This document shows positions 9,131 through 17,357 of a stretch of 64,000 bases of DNA, piece by piece. A program made the translations under genes and the position numbers. Origin of the DNA: Candidatus Edwardsiibacteriota bacterium (lineage in GTDB: Bacteria > Edwardsbacteria > AC1 > EtOH8); contig JAGVNJ010000077.1 of the NCBI GenBank assembly GCA_020053305.1, positions 1-64,000 on the forward strand, in the 5' to 3' direction. The first letter of the stretch is position 1; each line of letters begins with the position of its first letter. The notes under the pieces were generated by a model that was given only the letters and a program-made list of their open reading frames with translations, made no database searches and was not told the DNA's origin.

Positions 9131-10057
9131 TTATTTGTGGTCGCAGCTGTTGGTTGTTTCCGTTATATGGCAGTTCACCCCGTTGCACTCGGCGCATTCG
9201 AACTGAATGGTGGTGTGCAGAATTCCGAACTCATGCTCCAGCAGTTCCTGGATATCCGCCAGCAGGGCGTCGCTCTGGCTGGTCATCTGGTCCTCTATCT
9301 GCACATGGGCGCTCAAGGCGTGGATCCCGGAGGACAAACTCCAGACATGCAGGTGGTGCAGGGCTTTGATGCCTTTGATCCCGCTCAGGGCCTTTTCAAT
9401 TTCCCGGCTTTCGATCCCCGCCGGAGCAGCTTCCAGCAGAATGTCCGCCGATTCCTTCACCAGGCCGTAGGCCCCCTTCAGTATCATCAGCCCGATCAGG
9501 ATGCTCAGTATCGGGTCTATCATCAGCCAGCCGGTGAAGCGGATGATAAGCCCGCCGATGATCACCGCCACCGAGGACAGCAGGTCGCCCACCACGTGCA
9601 GAAAGGCTCCCCGCACATTGAGGTTTTCCCGGCTGGAGGAGCGGAGGATGAAGAACCCGGCAATGTTGACGGCCAGCCCGGCCAGGGCCACCACTATCAT
9701 CAGGCCGCTCTTGATCTCTGTCGGCGAGCTGAAGCGCTGCCAGGCTTCGTAAAAAATGTACCCCGACAGGACTATCAGGGTCACCCCGTTCAGCAGCGCC
9801 GCCAGGATCTCCAGCCGGTAGAAGCCGTAGGTCTTTTTGGCATTGGCCGGGGTGGTGGCAAAGCGGATGGCCAGCAGGGACAGGCCCAGCGCCAGCACGT
9901 CGGTCAGCATGTGGCCGGCGTCGGAGACCAGGGCTAATGAACCCGACAGCCAGCCGCCGGCGAACTCCACCAGCATCAGAAGCGCGGTCAGGACCAGGGT
10001 CCACTTCAACCCCTTAAGACTGTCCGCCCGGTTGTTATGATTGTGTCCGTGTGACAT
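9131..10057 (-). CDS. Cation diffusion facilitator family transporter
   Basis: A 308-residue CDF protein. The N-terminus is His-rich (HGHNHNN), followed by six membrane helices with the metal-site signatures DAGHMLTDV and HVVGD, and a cytoplasmic C-terminal domain (~210-290) with HHLHVWSL. The extreme C-terminus has extra Cys/His (CAECNGVNCH...CDHK) that could bind metal. The family exchanges Zn, Cd, Co or similar divalent cations for protons at the inner membrane. Its place in an ArsR-regulated operon suggests heavy-metal resistance beyond arsenic. Confidence 0.93.
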   Translation of the reverse strand: MSHGHNHNNRADSLKGLKWTLVLTALLMLVEFAGGWLSGSLALVSDAGHMLTDVLALGLSLLAIRFATTPANAKKTYGFYRLEILAALLNGVTLIVLSGYIFYEAWQRFSSPTEIKSGLMIVVALAGLAVNIAGFFILRSSSRENLNVRGAFLHVVGDLLSSVAVIIGGLIIRFTGWLMIDPILSILIGLMILKGAYGLVKESADILLEAAPAGIESREIEKALSGIKGIKALHHLHVWSLSSGIHALSAHVQIEDQMTSQSDALLADIQELLEHEFGILHTTIQFECAECNGVNCHITETTNSCDHK

Positions 10058-10065
10058 AGTTCATT

Positions 10066-10110
10066 TTCCTATATTATGCCTCTCTCCCGTTGGGGGAGAG
10101 GTGCGGAGAG
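10066..10110. repeat. Intergenic palindromic repeat (CTCTCCC type)
   Basis: Between the CDF and ferredoxin genes the arms CCTCTCCC and GGGGAGAGG form a short hairpin (about 10079-10100), followed by a further GGAGAGGGG. Related C/T-rich palindromes occur at 20051-20074, 22340-22398 and 26962-27002. It could be a transcript-stabilising hairpin inside the operon. Confidence 0.5.
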
Positions 10111-10113
10111 GGG

Positions 10114-10365
10114 TCAGCAGCAGCCGGACCCCGAGCCCCCGCAATTGCAGGAGCACTCGGTTTTTCCGGCCTTCTTTTCCGGGAAGGAGATGGCTCCGGT
10201 GGGGCAGGCCGGCAGGCACTTTTCCCCGGTACCGCAGCATTCGTCGGAGTTCTTGACCTCGGCCTTGCCCTTGATAAGCTGGTACAGCTTTTTGCAGCAG
10301 GCTTTGATGCAGGCCCCACAGCCATTGCAGAGGTCCTTGTTTATGACCGGTCCTTTGAATTTCAT
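10114..10365 (-). CDS. Cys-rich 4Fe-4S ferredoxin-like protein
   Basis: An 83-residue protein with a first cluster motif CNGCGACIKACC (~residues 13-24), then CCGTGEKCLPACPTGAI, the usual CP end of a second [4Fe-4S] site. The tail CSCNCGGSGSGCC adds five more cysteines not expected in a plain 2[4Fe-4S] ferredoxin. It probably carries electrons to a redox step of the arsenic/metal operon. The Cys-rich tail could also bind arsenite or metal directly; that is inference. It is flanked by the rhodanese-like and CDF genes. Confidence 0.85.
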   Translation of the reverse strand: MKFKGPVINKDLCNGCGACIKACCKKLYQLIKGKAEVKNSDECCGTGEKCLPACPTGAISFPEKKAGKTECSCNCGGSGSGCC

Positions 10366-10433
10366 TTATCTTCAACTTTCTATAATATTTGAAAACCCTT
10401 ATTTGTGTTCTTGTTTCCGTGGTTTCGTACCAG

Positions 10434-10856
10434 CTACTTCCCTGGCGGCCGCAGCCTGCAGGTACAGGAGCCGGAGAGCTTCTTTGAATTGTCAACCTTG
10501 ATCGGCATTCCGTCGTGCTCCCAGTCCAGTATCCCGCCGTTAAGGTTGGCGACGTTGGTAAACCCCTGTTCCATCAGATGCCTTACCGCCTCCTTGCTGC
10601 GAAGTCCCACCGAATCGGCTATGATCAGGGGGCGGTCTTTCGGCAGCTCGGCCAGGCGGTTGTTTAATTCCGGAGCGGGAAGGTAGAGCACCTCCGGGAC
10701 ATCGAATTTCTTGTAGGCGGTCTCGACCGGAGCCCTCAGATCCACCAGTAGCCCACCATTTTGGGCTACCTCCAGAGCCTCCTTTCCGGATAGGTGTGTT
10801 ACGCCTGCTATTAACAGGCCTTTATTTCCGAAATATACATTCATGCTATCTATCAT
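10434..10856 (-). CDS. Rhodanese-like domain protein lacking the catalytic Cys
   Basis: A 140-residue protein with a single rhodanese fold: VDLRAPVE in the N-terminal half, then IIADSVGLRSKEAVRHLMEQGF and NLNGGILDW. In active rhodaneses the loop begins with Cys (C-x-x-G-x-R-S); here that position is Asp81, so sulfur transfer by the standard mechanism is unlikely. The C-terminus carries CTC (131-133), which could serve as an alternative thiol site or metal ligand. It lies between ACR3 and the ferredoxin. A sensing, carrier or arsenate-related function is possible but not shown. Confidence 0.85.
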   Translation of the reverse strand: MIDSMNVYFGNKGLLIAGVTHLSGKEALEVAQNGGLLVDLRAPVETAYKKFDVPEVLYLPAPELNNRLAELPKDRPLIIADSVGLRSKEAVRHLMEQGFTNVANLNGGILDWEHDGMPIKVDNSKKLSGSCTCRLRPPGK

Positions 10857-10897
10857 AGCAGGTGCATGGTTGTTGTCTTTAATTATTTAAACGTTTT

Positions 10898-11956
10898 TTA
10901 GTGAATTTCGTGGGCAAAGTATTTTTTCTTGAACCGCAGCGCCACGTTGACCAGCCCGATCATCACCGGCACCTCCACCAGCGGGCCGATCACCGCGGCG
11001 AAGGCCGCCCCGGAGTTGATCCCGAACACCGCCACCGCCACCGCGATGGCCAGCTCAAAGTTGTTGCTGGCGGCGGTAAAGGCCAGGGTGGTTGTCTTGC
11101 CATAGCCGGCCCCGGCCTTGGCCCCCATCCAGAAACTGACCAGAAACATCGCCACAAAGTAGATCAGCAGGGGAATGGCGATCCGCACCACGTCCACCGG
11201 TATCTTGACGATGTATTCACCCTTAAGGCTGAACATCACCACGATGGTAAACAGCAGAGCGATCAGGGTGATGGGGCTTATTTTGGGAATGAACTTGGAA
11301 TGATACCATTCCTTGTTTTTCAGCTTGATCAATGTAAAGCGGCTGATGATGCCAGCGATGAATGGTATGCCCAGGTAGATGAATACGCTTTTGGCGATCT
11401 CTCCGATGGTGATATTGACCGCGCTGCCCTGCAGGCCGAACAGCGGCGGCAGTTTGGTGATGAATACCCAGGCGTAGACCGAGAAGAACAGCACCTGAAA
11501 GACGCTGTTGAAGGCCACCAGTCCGGCGGCGTACTCGGTGTCGCCTTTAGCCAGGTCGTTCCAGACGATTACCATGGCGATGCAGCGGGCCAGGCCGATC
11601 ATGATCAGCCCCACCATGTACTCGGGGTAGGCCGGCAAAAAGATGATGGCCAGAAAGAACATCAGGACGGGGCCCACCACCCAGTTCTGCAGCAACGACA
11701 GGCCCAGCACTTTCCAGTTCTTGAAGACGTCTCCCAGTTCCTCGTATTTGACCTTGGCCAGCGGCGGATACATCATTAATATCAGCCCGATGGCAATGGG
11801 AATGTTGGTGGTGCCGACGCTGAACCTGAGGTTGAATGATTGCACCGCTCCCGGCGAAAGCCAGCCGATAAACACGCCCACAGCCATAGCGGCGAAGATC
11901 CAGGCCGTCAGATAGCGGTCACAAAAACCCAATTTGCGGGAAATTGGCTGGCTCAT
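10898..11956 (-). CDS. acr3: ACR3-type arsenite efflux transporter
   Basis: A 352-residue membrane protein with ten hydrophobic helices of the BASS/ACR3 fold. The conserved ACR3 cysteine is present in [19 protein letters not shown] (Cys124), and the end [11 protein letters not shown] is cytoplasmic. ACR3 exports As(III), using proton antiport, across the inner membrane. It follows arsR by 26 bases in the same operon. No arsC or arsM is seen in the window, so arsenate reduction would have to come from the redox proteins in the operon or from elsewhere. Confidence 0.95.
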   Translation of the reverse strand: MSQPISRKLGFCDRYLTAWIFAAMAVGVFIGWLSPGAVQSFNLRFSVGTTNIPIAIGLILMMYPPLAKVKYEELGDVFKNWKVLGLSLLQNWVVGPVLMFFLAIIFLPAYPEYMVGLIMIGLARCIAMVIVWNDLAKGDTEYAAGLVAFNSVFQVLFFSVYAWVFITKLPPLFGLQGSAVNITIGEIAKSVFIYLGIPFIAGIISRFTLIKLKNKEWYHSKFIPKISPITLIALLFTIVVMFSLKGEYIVKIPVDVVRIAIPLLIYFVAMFLVSFWMGAKAGAGYGKTTTLAFTAASNNFELAIAVAVAVFGINSGAAFAAVIGPLVEVPVMIGLVNVALRFKKKYFAHEIH

Positions 11957-11982
11957 AAAACAATCGCTCTGATTTTATTTAC

Positions 11983-12261
11983 TCACCATTTGCTGATACT
12001 GACCAGCTCGTTGAGCAACGACAGGAATTTTCTGCTGTCCTTGCTTTTATGCAGGCGGTAATGGACCCACTTGCCCTGGCGGCGGTCGTCTATCAACCCG
12101 GCCTCCTTGAGGATCGACAGATGCCGGGAGATGCGGGATTGTCCCATTTTGAGGGCCTCCATCAACTGGCAGACGCACAATTCCCCGCCCCCCAGCAGTT
12201 TGATGATGTTCAATCTTGTGGGATCGCCCAGGGCCTTGAATGTTTTTTCGATCTGTTTCAT
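11983..12261 (-). CDS. arsR: ArsR/SmtB family metalloregulator
   Basis: A 92-residue winged-helix repressor. The alpha3 metal-site motif ELCVCQLM (Cys29 and Cys31) is the classic As(III)/Sb(III) site, and the recognition helix region is SRISRHLSILKEAGLI. The start at 12261 is chosen because the family N-terminus KTFKALGDPTRL begins there; the frame open to 12381 runs across the promoter. It heads the ~6.4 kb operon ending at osmC and has a matching operator and promoter just upstream. Confidence 0.95.
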   Translation of the reverse strand: MKQIEKTFKALGDPTRLNIIKLLGGGELCVCQLMEALKMGQSRISRHLSILKEAGLIDDRRQGKWVHYRLHKSKDSRKFLSLLNELVSISKW

Positions 12262-12300
12262 TTTTATTTGCGTTTTCAATGAATACGTCGATTGTTTGTT

Positions 12301-12320
12301 ATTCCCGTGCAGACGGGAAT
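12301..12320. repeat. ATTCCCG/CGGGAAT palindrome in the arsR leader
   Basis: Arms ATTCCCG (12301-12307) and CGGGAAT (12314-12320), followed by CCAGG, form a small hairpin in the untranslated leader of arsR. The same pattern, with a longer loop, appears at about 40374-40447. This is a widespread type of intergenic repeat. It is not followed by a U-run in the transcript, so it is not a convincing terminator. Confidence 0.55.
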
Positions 12321-12330
12321 CCAGGAAAAA

Positions 12331-12381
12331 CATATCAATATATCTTGATATGAATATATACCAAAGCGCTCGTTTTGTCAA
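12331..12381 (-). promoter_or_regulatory. arsR promoter with ArsR operator
   Basis: On the minus strand TTGACA (12381-12376), 17 bases, then TATATT (12358-12353): a near-perfect sigma70 promoter. Directly after the -10 lies a perfect inverted repeat with arms CATATCAA (12331-12338) and TTGATATG (12345-12352) and a 6-base spacer, matching the known ATCAA-N6-TTGAT core of ArsR-family operators. Binding there would cover the transcription start, with relief by arsenite. Confidence 0.82.
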
Positions 12382-12401
12382 TATATTTGTATAAATTTAT
12401 G

Positions 12402-12430
12402 TTGAAGCCCGTCAGATTAAGTGTTATATT
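12402..12430 (+). promoter_or_regulatory. Divergent promoter for the 12461 gene
   Basis: TTGAAG (12402-12407), 17 bases, then TATATT (12425-12430) on the plus strand, ending 30 bases before the ATG at 12461. It is back to back with the arsR promoter, with about 20 bases between the two -35 boxes, but outside the ArsR operator. Confidence 0.65.
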
Positions 12431-12460
12431 TAAACCTGCTACAAACATGGAATAGAGCAT

Positions 12461-13201
12461 ATGAAACTATCCCGCTGGTATGTTTTCCTGGCTGGGCTGC
12501 TGGCCGCCGCCTCGTTCTCCTTTTATCTGGCCCAGGTGCTTATCTTTCACCGGCCGCAGGACACCTTCTTCTACATGCTGCAGGACCTGGCCTTCGTGCC
12601 AGTCCAGGTGCTACTGGTGACCCTGATCTTGAACGATCTGATGGCCCGCCGGGAGAAAAAGGCCCTGCTCAACAAAATGAACATGGTGATCGGCGCCTTC
12701 TTCGGCGAGGTGGGCACTGAACTGATCGTCCATCTATCGAAGTTTGACCGGAATGCCGCCGGGTTGAGATCGCTGCTTAAGATTGAGACCGGCTGGAACG
12801 AAGACAATTTTAAACAAGCCCGGCAGAAACTTCTGTCGCAGAATTACATGATCGACCCCCGTTCGGGGGATCTGGAGATCTTGAACGAATTCCTTTCGGC
12901 CAAGCGGGCGTTCCTGCTGAGCCTGCTGGAGAACCAGAATCTGCTGGAGCACCAGAGCTTCACCGACCTGCTGTGGGCGGTGTCGCACCTGACCGAGGAA
13001 CTCAAGCTGAGGAGTGATTTTGCGGAATTGCCGGAAAGCGACCTGACCCATCTGGCGGGCGACATCAAGCGGGCCTATGTCCTGCTGCTGACCGAATGGC
13101 TGGGATACGTCAGGCACCTGAAGACCGCCTACCCTTACATCTACTCTCTGGTGCTACGCTCCAATCCGCTGAACCCAGAGGCCTCGGTTACCATTAAATA
13201 G
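12461..13201 (+). CDS. Membrane protein of unknown function
   Basis: A 246-residue protein with two N-terminal membrane helices (~6-27 and ~36-58), then a Lys/Arg-rich turn (MARREKKALLNKMN) and a long helical cytoplasmic domain. I do not recognise the family. The C-terminal part looks all-helical, with no catalytic motif. It is transcribed away from the arsenic operon by its own promoter and is followed by a 90-base gap before exonuclease III, so it is probably monocistronic. A link to arsenic is not indicated. Confidence 0.7.
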   Translation: MKLSRWYVFLAGLLAAASFSFYLAQVLIFHRPQDTFFYMLQDLAFVPVQVLLVTLILNDLMARREKKALLNKMNMVIGAFFGEVGTELIVHLSKFDRNAAGLRSLLKIETGWNEDNFKQARQKLLSQNYMIDPRSGDLEILNEFLSAKRAFLLSLLENQNLLEHQSFTDLLWAVSHLTEELKLRSDFAELPESDLTHLAGDIKRAYVLLLTEWLGYVRHLKTAYPYIYSLVLRSNPLNPEASVTIK

Positions 13202-13291
13202 AACGCTGATATACGCAGATTTCCGTTGATCATTAACCCTCAGGCAAATGGTTATCGGCGTTGACCTGCGTCCAATAAAGAAAAATACGCT

Positions 13292-14062
13292 ATGAGCATA
13301 AAACTTCTCTCATGGAACGTCAACGGCCTGCGGGCCGTGTTTAAAAAGGGCTTTGCCCAATGGGTGGCCAAGGCCGACCCCGGCATCCTCTGCCTGCAGG
13401 AAACCAAGGCCAGGCCGGAGCAGGTGGTGAAGGAACTGGAAACCATCAAGGGATATGATGTCCATTTTGCCTCGGCCCAAAAGCCCGGCTACAGCGGGGT
13501 GGCGCTGTTCTCCAAAGAGAAACCGCTGTCCGTCAAGCAGAGCTTCGGGGCGGCCAGATTCGATGATGAGGGACGCATCCTTCAGGCTGATTACGGAAAA
13601 TTCATCCTGTTCAACATCTACTTCCCCAACGGCAAGGCCTCGCCGGAGCGCCTTAAATACAAGATGGATTTTTATGAGGCTTTTCTGCTGGAGATGAAGA
13701 AGCTGAAGAAGAAAGGCAAAAAGATAATCATCTGCGGCGACGTCAACACCGCCCATAAGGAGATAGACCTGGCCCGGCCCAAGGAGAACTCCAAGGTCTC
13801 CGGCTTTCTGCCCCGGGAGAGGGAATGGGTGGACCGGTTCCTGGAACTGGGTTTCGTGGACACCCTGCGAATGTTCGACCAGTCGGCCGGCCGCTACACC
13901 TGGTGGGATGTGATATCCCGGGCCCGGGCCCGCAACGTGGGCTGGCGGATAGATTATTTCTATGCCAGCGCTGATCTCAAGGGGAATCTGAAGAAGGCCT
14001 ATATCCTGCCCGAGGTGATGGGCTCCGATCATTGCCCCATAGGATTGGAGGTGAACATATGA
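13292..14062 (+). CDS. xth: Exodeoxyribonuclease III
   Basis: A 256-residue member of the exonuclease III/APE family of DNA repair nucleases. Conserved motifs are all visible: LLSWNVNGLRAV (residue 4 on), CLQETKA (Glu metal ligand), GDVNTAHKEIDL, GWRIDYFYAS and the C-terminal GSDHCPIGLEV (Asp-His catalytic pair). The protein cuts at abasic sites and degrades 3' ends in base-excision repair. The upstream gap (13202-13291) holds a phrase-type intergenic repeat. Its stop overlaps the start of the next gene by 4 bases. Confidence 0.95.
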   Translation: MSIKLLSWNVNGLRAVFKKGFAQWVAKADPGILCLQETKARPEQVVKELETIKGYDVHFASAQKPGYSGVALFSKEKPLSVKQSFGAARFDDEGRILQADYGKFILFNIYFPNGKASPERLKYKMDFYEAFLLEMKKLKKKGKKIIICGDVNTAHKEIDLARPKENSKVSGFLPREREWVDRFLELGFVDTLRMFDQSAGRYTWWDVISRARARNVGWRIDYFYASADLKGNLKKAYILPEVMGSDHCPIGLEVNI

Positions 14063-14892
14063 AAGATATCTTCGAAGCCCTGCTGTCGGAACAGCAAGCG
14101 GACGGTGCCATTCCCCACCACCCCTATCACAAATGGCGGGGAGCCCACTGGGTGCTGCTGCAGCTGGCCGACCTGGGCCATCCTCCCGGGGGCCGGAAGC
14201 TGATCCCCTTGCGAAACCAGGTGTATGAATGGCTGTTGTCGGAACGTCATCTGAAAAGCGTAAAAACAATAGAGGGAAAGGCCCGGCGATGCGGCTCTCA
14301 GGAGGGCAACGCCATCTTCTCCACCCTGATCCTGGGAATATCCGACCAGCGGGTGGAGCAATTGGTGGCCCATCTTATCAAATGGCAGTGGCCCGATGGC
14401 GGATGGAACTGCGACAAAAAACCCTCGGCCCGCGTTTCGTCCTTTCACGAGACCCTGGCTCCATTTAGGGCCCTGGCTCTGCACGCCAGGATCACCGACT
14501 GTAAAACCTCCCGCCGGACCGCGGAAAAGGCCGCCCAGGTGTTTTTGTCCCGGAAAATGTTCCTGCGCAAAAAAGACGAAACGGTGATGGACCGCGGGTT
14601 CACCCGGCTGGCCTACCCGGCCTACTGGCACTATAATATCCTGGCCGGGCTGAAGGCCATGGCCGAGGCCGGGTTCATCATGGACCCTCGCTGCCGCCCG
14701 GCCCTGGACCTGCTGGAATCGAAACGTCTGCCGGACGGCGGCTGGCCGGCCGAGGTCAAGTATTACCGGTTTTCTGAAGGAACGCTCCGGGGGACCACCG
14801 GCATTGACTGGGGCGGGACCAGCAGGATCAAAAGCAATCCCTATGTCACCGCCGATGCTATCTTTGTGCTGAGATCGGCCGGCCGAGAATGA
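14059..14892 (+). CDS. Alpha/alpha-toroid (prenyltransferase/squalene cyclase-like) protein
   Basis: A 277-residue protein with repeated QW-like motifs, WPDGGWNCD (~residues 112-120) and LPDGGWPAE (~228-236), typical of the terpenoid cyclase/prenyltransferase toroid superfamily. It is about half the length of a full cyclase, and I see no DxDD catalytic motif, so a binding or unknown role is more likely than cyclisation. The start at 14059 overlaps the exonuclease stop (ATGA), indicating coupled translation; an in-frame TTG-type start further upstream is not needed. Confidence 0.75.
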   Translation: MKDIFEALLSEQQADGAIPHHPYHKWRGAHWVLLQLADLGHPPGGRKLIPLRNQVYEWLLSERHLKSVKTIEGKARRCGSQEGNAIFSTLILGISDQRVEQLVAHLIKWQWPDGGWNCDKKPSARVSSFHETLAPFRALALHARITDCKTSRRTAEKAAQVFLSRKMFLRKKDETVMDRGFTRLAYPAYWHYNILAGLKAMAEAGFIMDPRCRPALDLLESKRLPDGGWPAEVKYYRFSEGTLRGTTGIDWGGTSRIKSNPYVTADAIFVLRSAGRE

Positions 14893-14928
14893 AAAAGATT
14901 TGGAATCATTTTATTGGGGGATAACGAC

Positions 14929-15876
14929 ATGGAAGACCAGGAAAAATCAAAGGAACAGCTCATCAACGAACTGCACGCCCTGCGCATCCGCCTGTCCGAG
15001 GCCGAGGTCCAGGACCTGGAGCACGGCCGCACCCGACAGAAATTGCGGGCCCTGGAGCAGCTGGTGGATACCATGGCTCTGGGGGTGACCATCTCGGACA
15101 TCGAGGGCCGGATACTCTACTCCAACCCGGCCGAAGCCCAGATGCACGGCTACCAGGTCAGTGAGTTGATCGGCCAGGAGGTGCGGATCTTCGCCCCCAA
15201 CGGGATCTGGAATCCCATGACCCGGGAGCAGGCCAGAAAGATCAAGCGCCTGAGCCGCGAGGGCCTCAACATCCGCCAGGATGGCTCGATCTTCCCGGTG
15301 CACCTGATATCGGACGTGGTCAAGAATGCCGCTGGGGAGCCGGTGGCCATCATAACCACCAGCGAGGAGACCACCGGCCGGAAGCAGGCCCAGGCCATGC
15401 AGTCGGCCCTGTACAAGATATCCCAGAAGGCCGCCGCCGCCGCCAGCCTGGAACAGCTGTTCTCCGACATTCACAGCATCCTGGGCGGCCTGATCTACGC
15501 CCGCAATTTCCTGGTGGCCCTGTACGACCAGGATAGTCAGATCCTGGAATTTCCCTATCATATAGACGAGTTCAGCGCCACCCCGCCCCCCGCCAGACTG
15601 GGCAAGGGGCTGTTCGAGTATGTCATCAAGAGCGGCCAGGTGTTGTTCGCCACCTCGGAGACCATCGCCGAGAAGATGCGGGCCGGGGAGATGGATGAGA
15701 TGAACTCCCCCTTCGTCAACTGGCTGGGCATCCCCCTGAAGAAGGGGGAGAGGACAGTCGGCATCTTGGTCATCAAGAGCTACACCGAGGAGATCTCCTT
15801 CAGCGACAGTGAGAAGGACCTGCTGATCTTCGTAGCTCAGCAGATAGTGGGCGCCATCGACCGGCTGAAAAAATAA
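14929..15876 (+). CDS. PAS-GAF sensory protein
   Basis: A 315-residue cytoplasmic protein: an N-terminal coiled coil (~1-40), a PAS domain (~45-160; ITISDIEGRILYSNPAEAQMHGY-like core split around residue 55), and a GAF domain (~170-310; LFSDIHSILGGLIYARNFLVALYD and LGIPLKKGERTVGILVIKSY). There is no histidine kinase, GGDEF or effector domain, so the signal would have to pass to another protein. The ATG at 14929 has a GGGGG site 8 bases upstream; a TTG at 14914 is the alternative. Confidence 0.85.
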   Translation: MEDQEKSKEQLINELHALRIRLSEAEVQDLEHGRTRQKLRALEQLVDTMALGVTISDIEGRILYSNPAEAQMHGYQVSELIGQEVRIFAPNGIWNPMTREQARKIKRLSREGLNIRQDGSIFPVHLISDVVKNAAGEPVAIITTSEETTGRKQAQAMQSALYKISQKAAAAASLEQLFSDIHSILGGLIYARNFLVALYDQDSQILEFPYHIDEFSATPPPARLGKGLFEYVIKSGQVLFATSETIAEKMRAGEMDEMNSPFVNWLGIPLKKGERTVGILVIKSYTEEISFSDSEKDLLIFVAQQIVGAIDRLKK

Positions 15877-15900
15877 TCCTATCGATCTTTCCGGTTATGC

Positions 15901-15906
15901 TATAAT
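15901..15906 (+). promoter_or_regulatory. Extended -10 element upstream of serS
   Basis: TGCTATAAT with the exact TATAAT at 15901-15906 is an extended -10 promoter. No good -35 lies 17 bases upstream. It would give a leader of about 165 bases for serS containing the interleaved repeat at 15944-15994. No T-box features (stem I, NCCA-binding TGG bulge) were recognised. Confidence 0.45.
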
Positions 15907-15943
15907 AGGGAGAAACCAATCACGGTTGCGCGCCTGCCTGGCC

Positions 15944-15994
15944 TCGATACAGCCGGTGGTTGAGTAGCATAAAAAGTGTATCGAAACCACCGGC
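15944..15994. repeat. Interleaved inverted repeats in the serS leader
   Basis: Four arms occur in the order a-b-a'-b': TCGATAC (15944-15950), GCCGGTGGTT (15952-15961), GTATCGA (15978-15984), AACCACCGGC (15985-15994). Both pairs are perfect. This order can fold as either of two exclusive hairpins or as a pseudoknot. Similar GGTTGAGTAGC...GTATCGAAACCACC sequences are scattered between genes in other bacteria, so a dispersed repeat is the likely explanation. Confidence 0.7.
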
Positions 15995-16076
15995 CACTCG
16001 GCCAACGTCAGGTAAGCACTCCGTGGTAAAGTAAAAAATCCTGTAAATCCTGTCAAAAATTTAAAAGGAACCAATT

Positions 16077-17348
16077 ATGCTGGATACCAAATTCATCCGA
16101 GAGAACATCGAACTGGTCAAGAAGGCCATCGCCGACAAGGGCGAGAAGGCCGACCTGGGCCCGTTCCTGGAGCTAGACGCCAAACGCCGGGCCATGGTCC
16201 AGGAGGTGGAGGTCTTAAAGGCAGAACGCAACACGGTCTCCGACGAGATCGCCAAACTTAAGAAAGAAAAGTCGCCCGAGGCCGATAAAAAAGTTTTGGA
16301 GATGCGCCAGGTGGGCGATAAGATAAAACTTTTGGACGACGACCTGCGCCAAGTGGAAGAAAAGCTGACCGAGATCACCCTGTCCCTGCCCAATCTGCCC
16401 GATCCCACCGTTCCGATAGGCCAAAGCGAAAAGGACAACGTGGTGGAGAAGACTGTCGGCGAAGAGAAGAAATTCGATTTTGCCCCCCAGCCCCACTGGG
16501 AGCTGGGCGAGAAACTGGATATTATTGATTTCGAGCGGGGGGTGAAAATGTCCGGCACCCGCTTCTATTTATTGAAAGGCGCCGGGGCCCGGCTGCAGAG
16601 GGCCTTGATCGCATTCATGCTGGATGTCCACACCAAAAAGCACGGCTACGGTGAGATCCTACCGCCCTACATCGTTAATCACGACTGCCTGATCGGCACC
16701 GGCCAGCTGCCCAAGTTCGCCGACAACCTGTATCACGATGCCGAGGAGGATTTCTGGCTGATCCCCACCGCCGAGGTGCCGGTGACCAATATGTACCGGG
16801 GCGAGATTTTGGACGGCACCAAGCTTCCGCTCTATCACGTGGCCTATACCGCTTGCTTCAGGCGGGAGAAGATGTCGGCCGGCAAGGATGTGCGGGGCAT
16901 CAAGCGGGGGCACCAGTTCGACAAGGTGGAGCTGGTCAAGTTCTCTTTGCCGGAGAATTCCAATGACGAACTGCAGAAGCTTTTGGCCGACGCCTGCGCC
17001 ATCCCCGAGATGCTGGGCCTGCGCTACCGCGTGGTCCAGCTGTGCACCGCCGACCTGACCTTCTCCTCGGTGAAGACTTACGACGTGGAGGTGTGGGCCC
17101 CGGGGTGTAACGAGTGGCTGGAAGTGAGCTCCTGCTCCAATTTCGGGGATTTCCAGGCCCGCCGGGCCAATATCAAGTTCCGGCGGGAGCCCAAGGCCAA
17201 AACGGAGTTCGTGCATACCTTGAACGGCTCTGGCCTGGCCCTGCCCAGGACCATGATAGCGGTGATGGAGAATTACCAAAACGCCGACGGAAGCATCACC
17301 GTGCCGGAGGTGCTGAGACCGTATATGGGGATGGATGTGATAAAATGA
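16077..17348 (+). CDS. serS: Seryl-tRNA synthetase
   Basis: A 423-residue class II synthetase: an N-terminal coiled-coil arm (~1-110, rich in E/K/R) that grips tRNA-Ser, then the catalytic core with motif 2 FRREKMSAGKDVRGIKRGHQFDKVEL (split around residue 262) and motif 3 ALPRTMIAVMENYQ (~383-396). It charges tRNA-Ser. The C-terminal end PEVLRPYMGMDVIK is complete, but a second, diverged copy of this end lies about 190 bases downstream (17501-17542), so the present 3' end may be a replacement. Confidence 0.97.
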   Translation: MLDTKFIRENIELVKKAIADKGEKADLGPFLELDAKRRAMVQEVEVLKAERNTVSDEIAKLKKEKSPEADKKVLEMRQVGDKIKLLDDDLRQVEEKLTEITLSLPNLPDPTVPIGQSEKDNVVEKTVGEEKKFDFAPQPHWELGEKLDIIDFERGVKMSGTRFYLLKGAGARLQRALIAFMLDVHTKKHGYGEILPPYIVNHDCLIGTGQLPKFADNLYHDAEEDFWLIPTAEVPVTNMYRGEILDGTKLPLYHVAYTACFRREKMSAGKDVRGIKRGHQFDKVELVKFSLPENSNDELQKLLADACAIPEMLGLRYRVVQLCTADLTFSSVKTYDVEVWAPGCNEWLEVSSCSNFGDFQARRANIKFRREPKAKTEFVHTLNGSGLALPRTMIAVMENYQNADGSITVPEVLRPYMGMDVIK

Positions 17349-17357
17349 TTTATCTAT

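Noticed and set aside
12301-12320. Attenuator in the arsR leader
   Set aside because: The hairpin lacks a following U-run and matches a dispersed repeat type found again near 40.4 kb.
15877-16076. T-box or serine riboswitch before serS
   Set aside because: No stem I, T-box sequence or terminator was recognised; only the interleaved repeat and an extended -10 element were found. The tyrS leader was also checked, with the same result.
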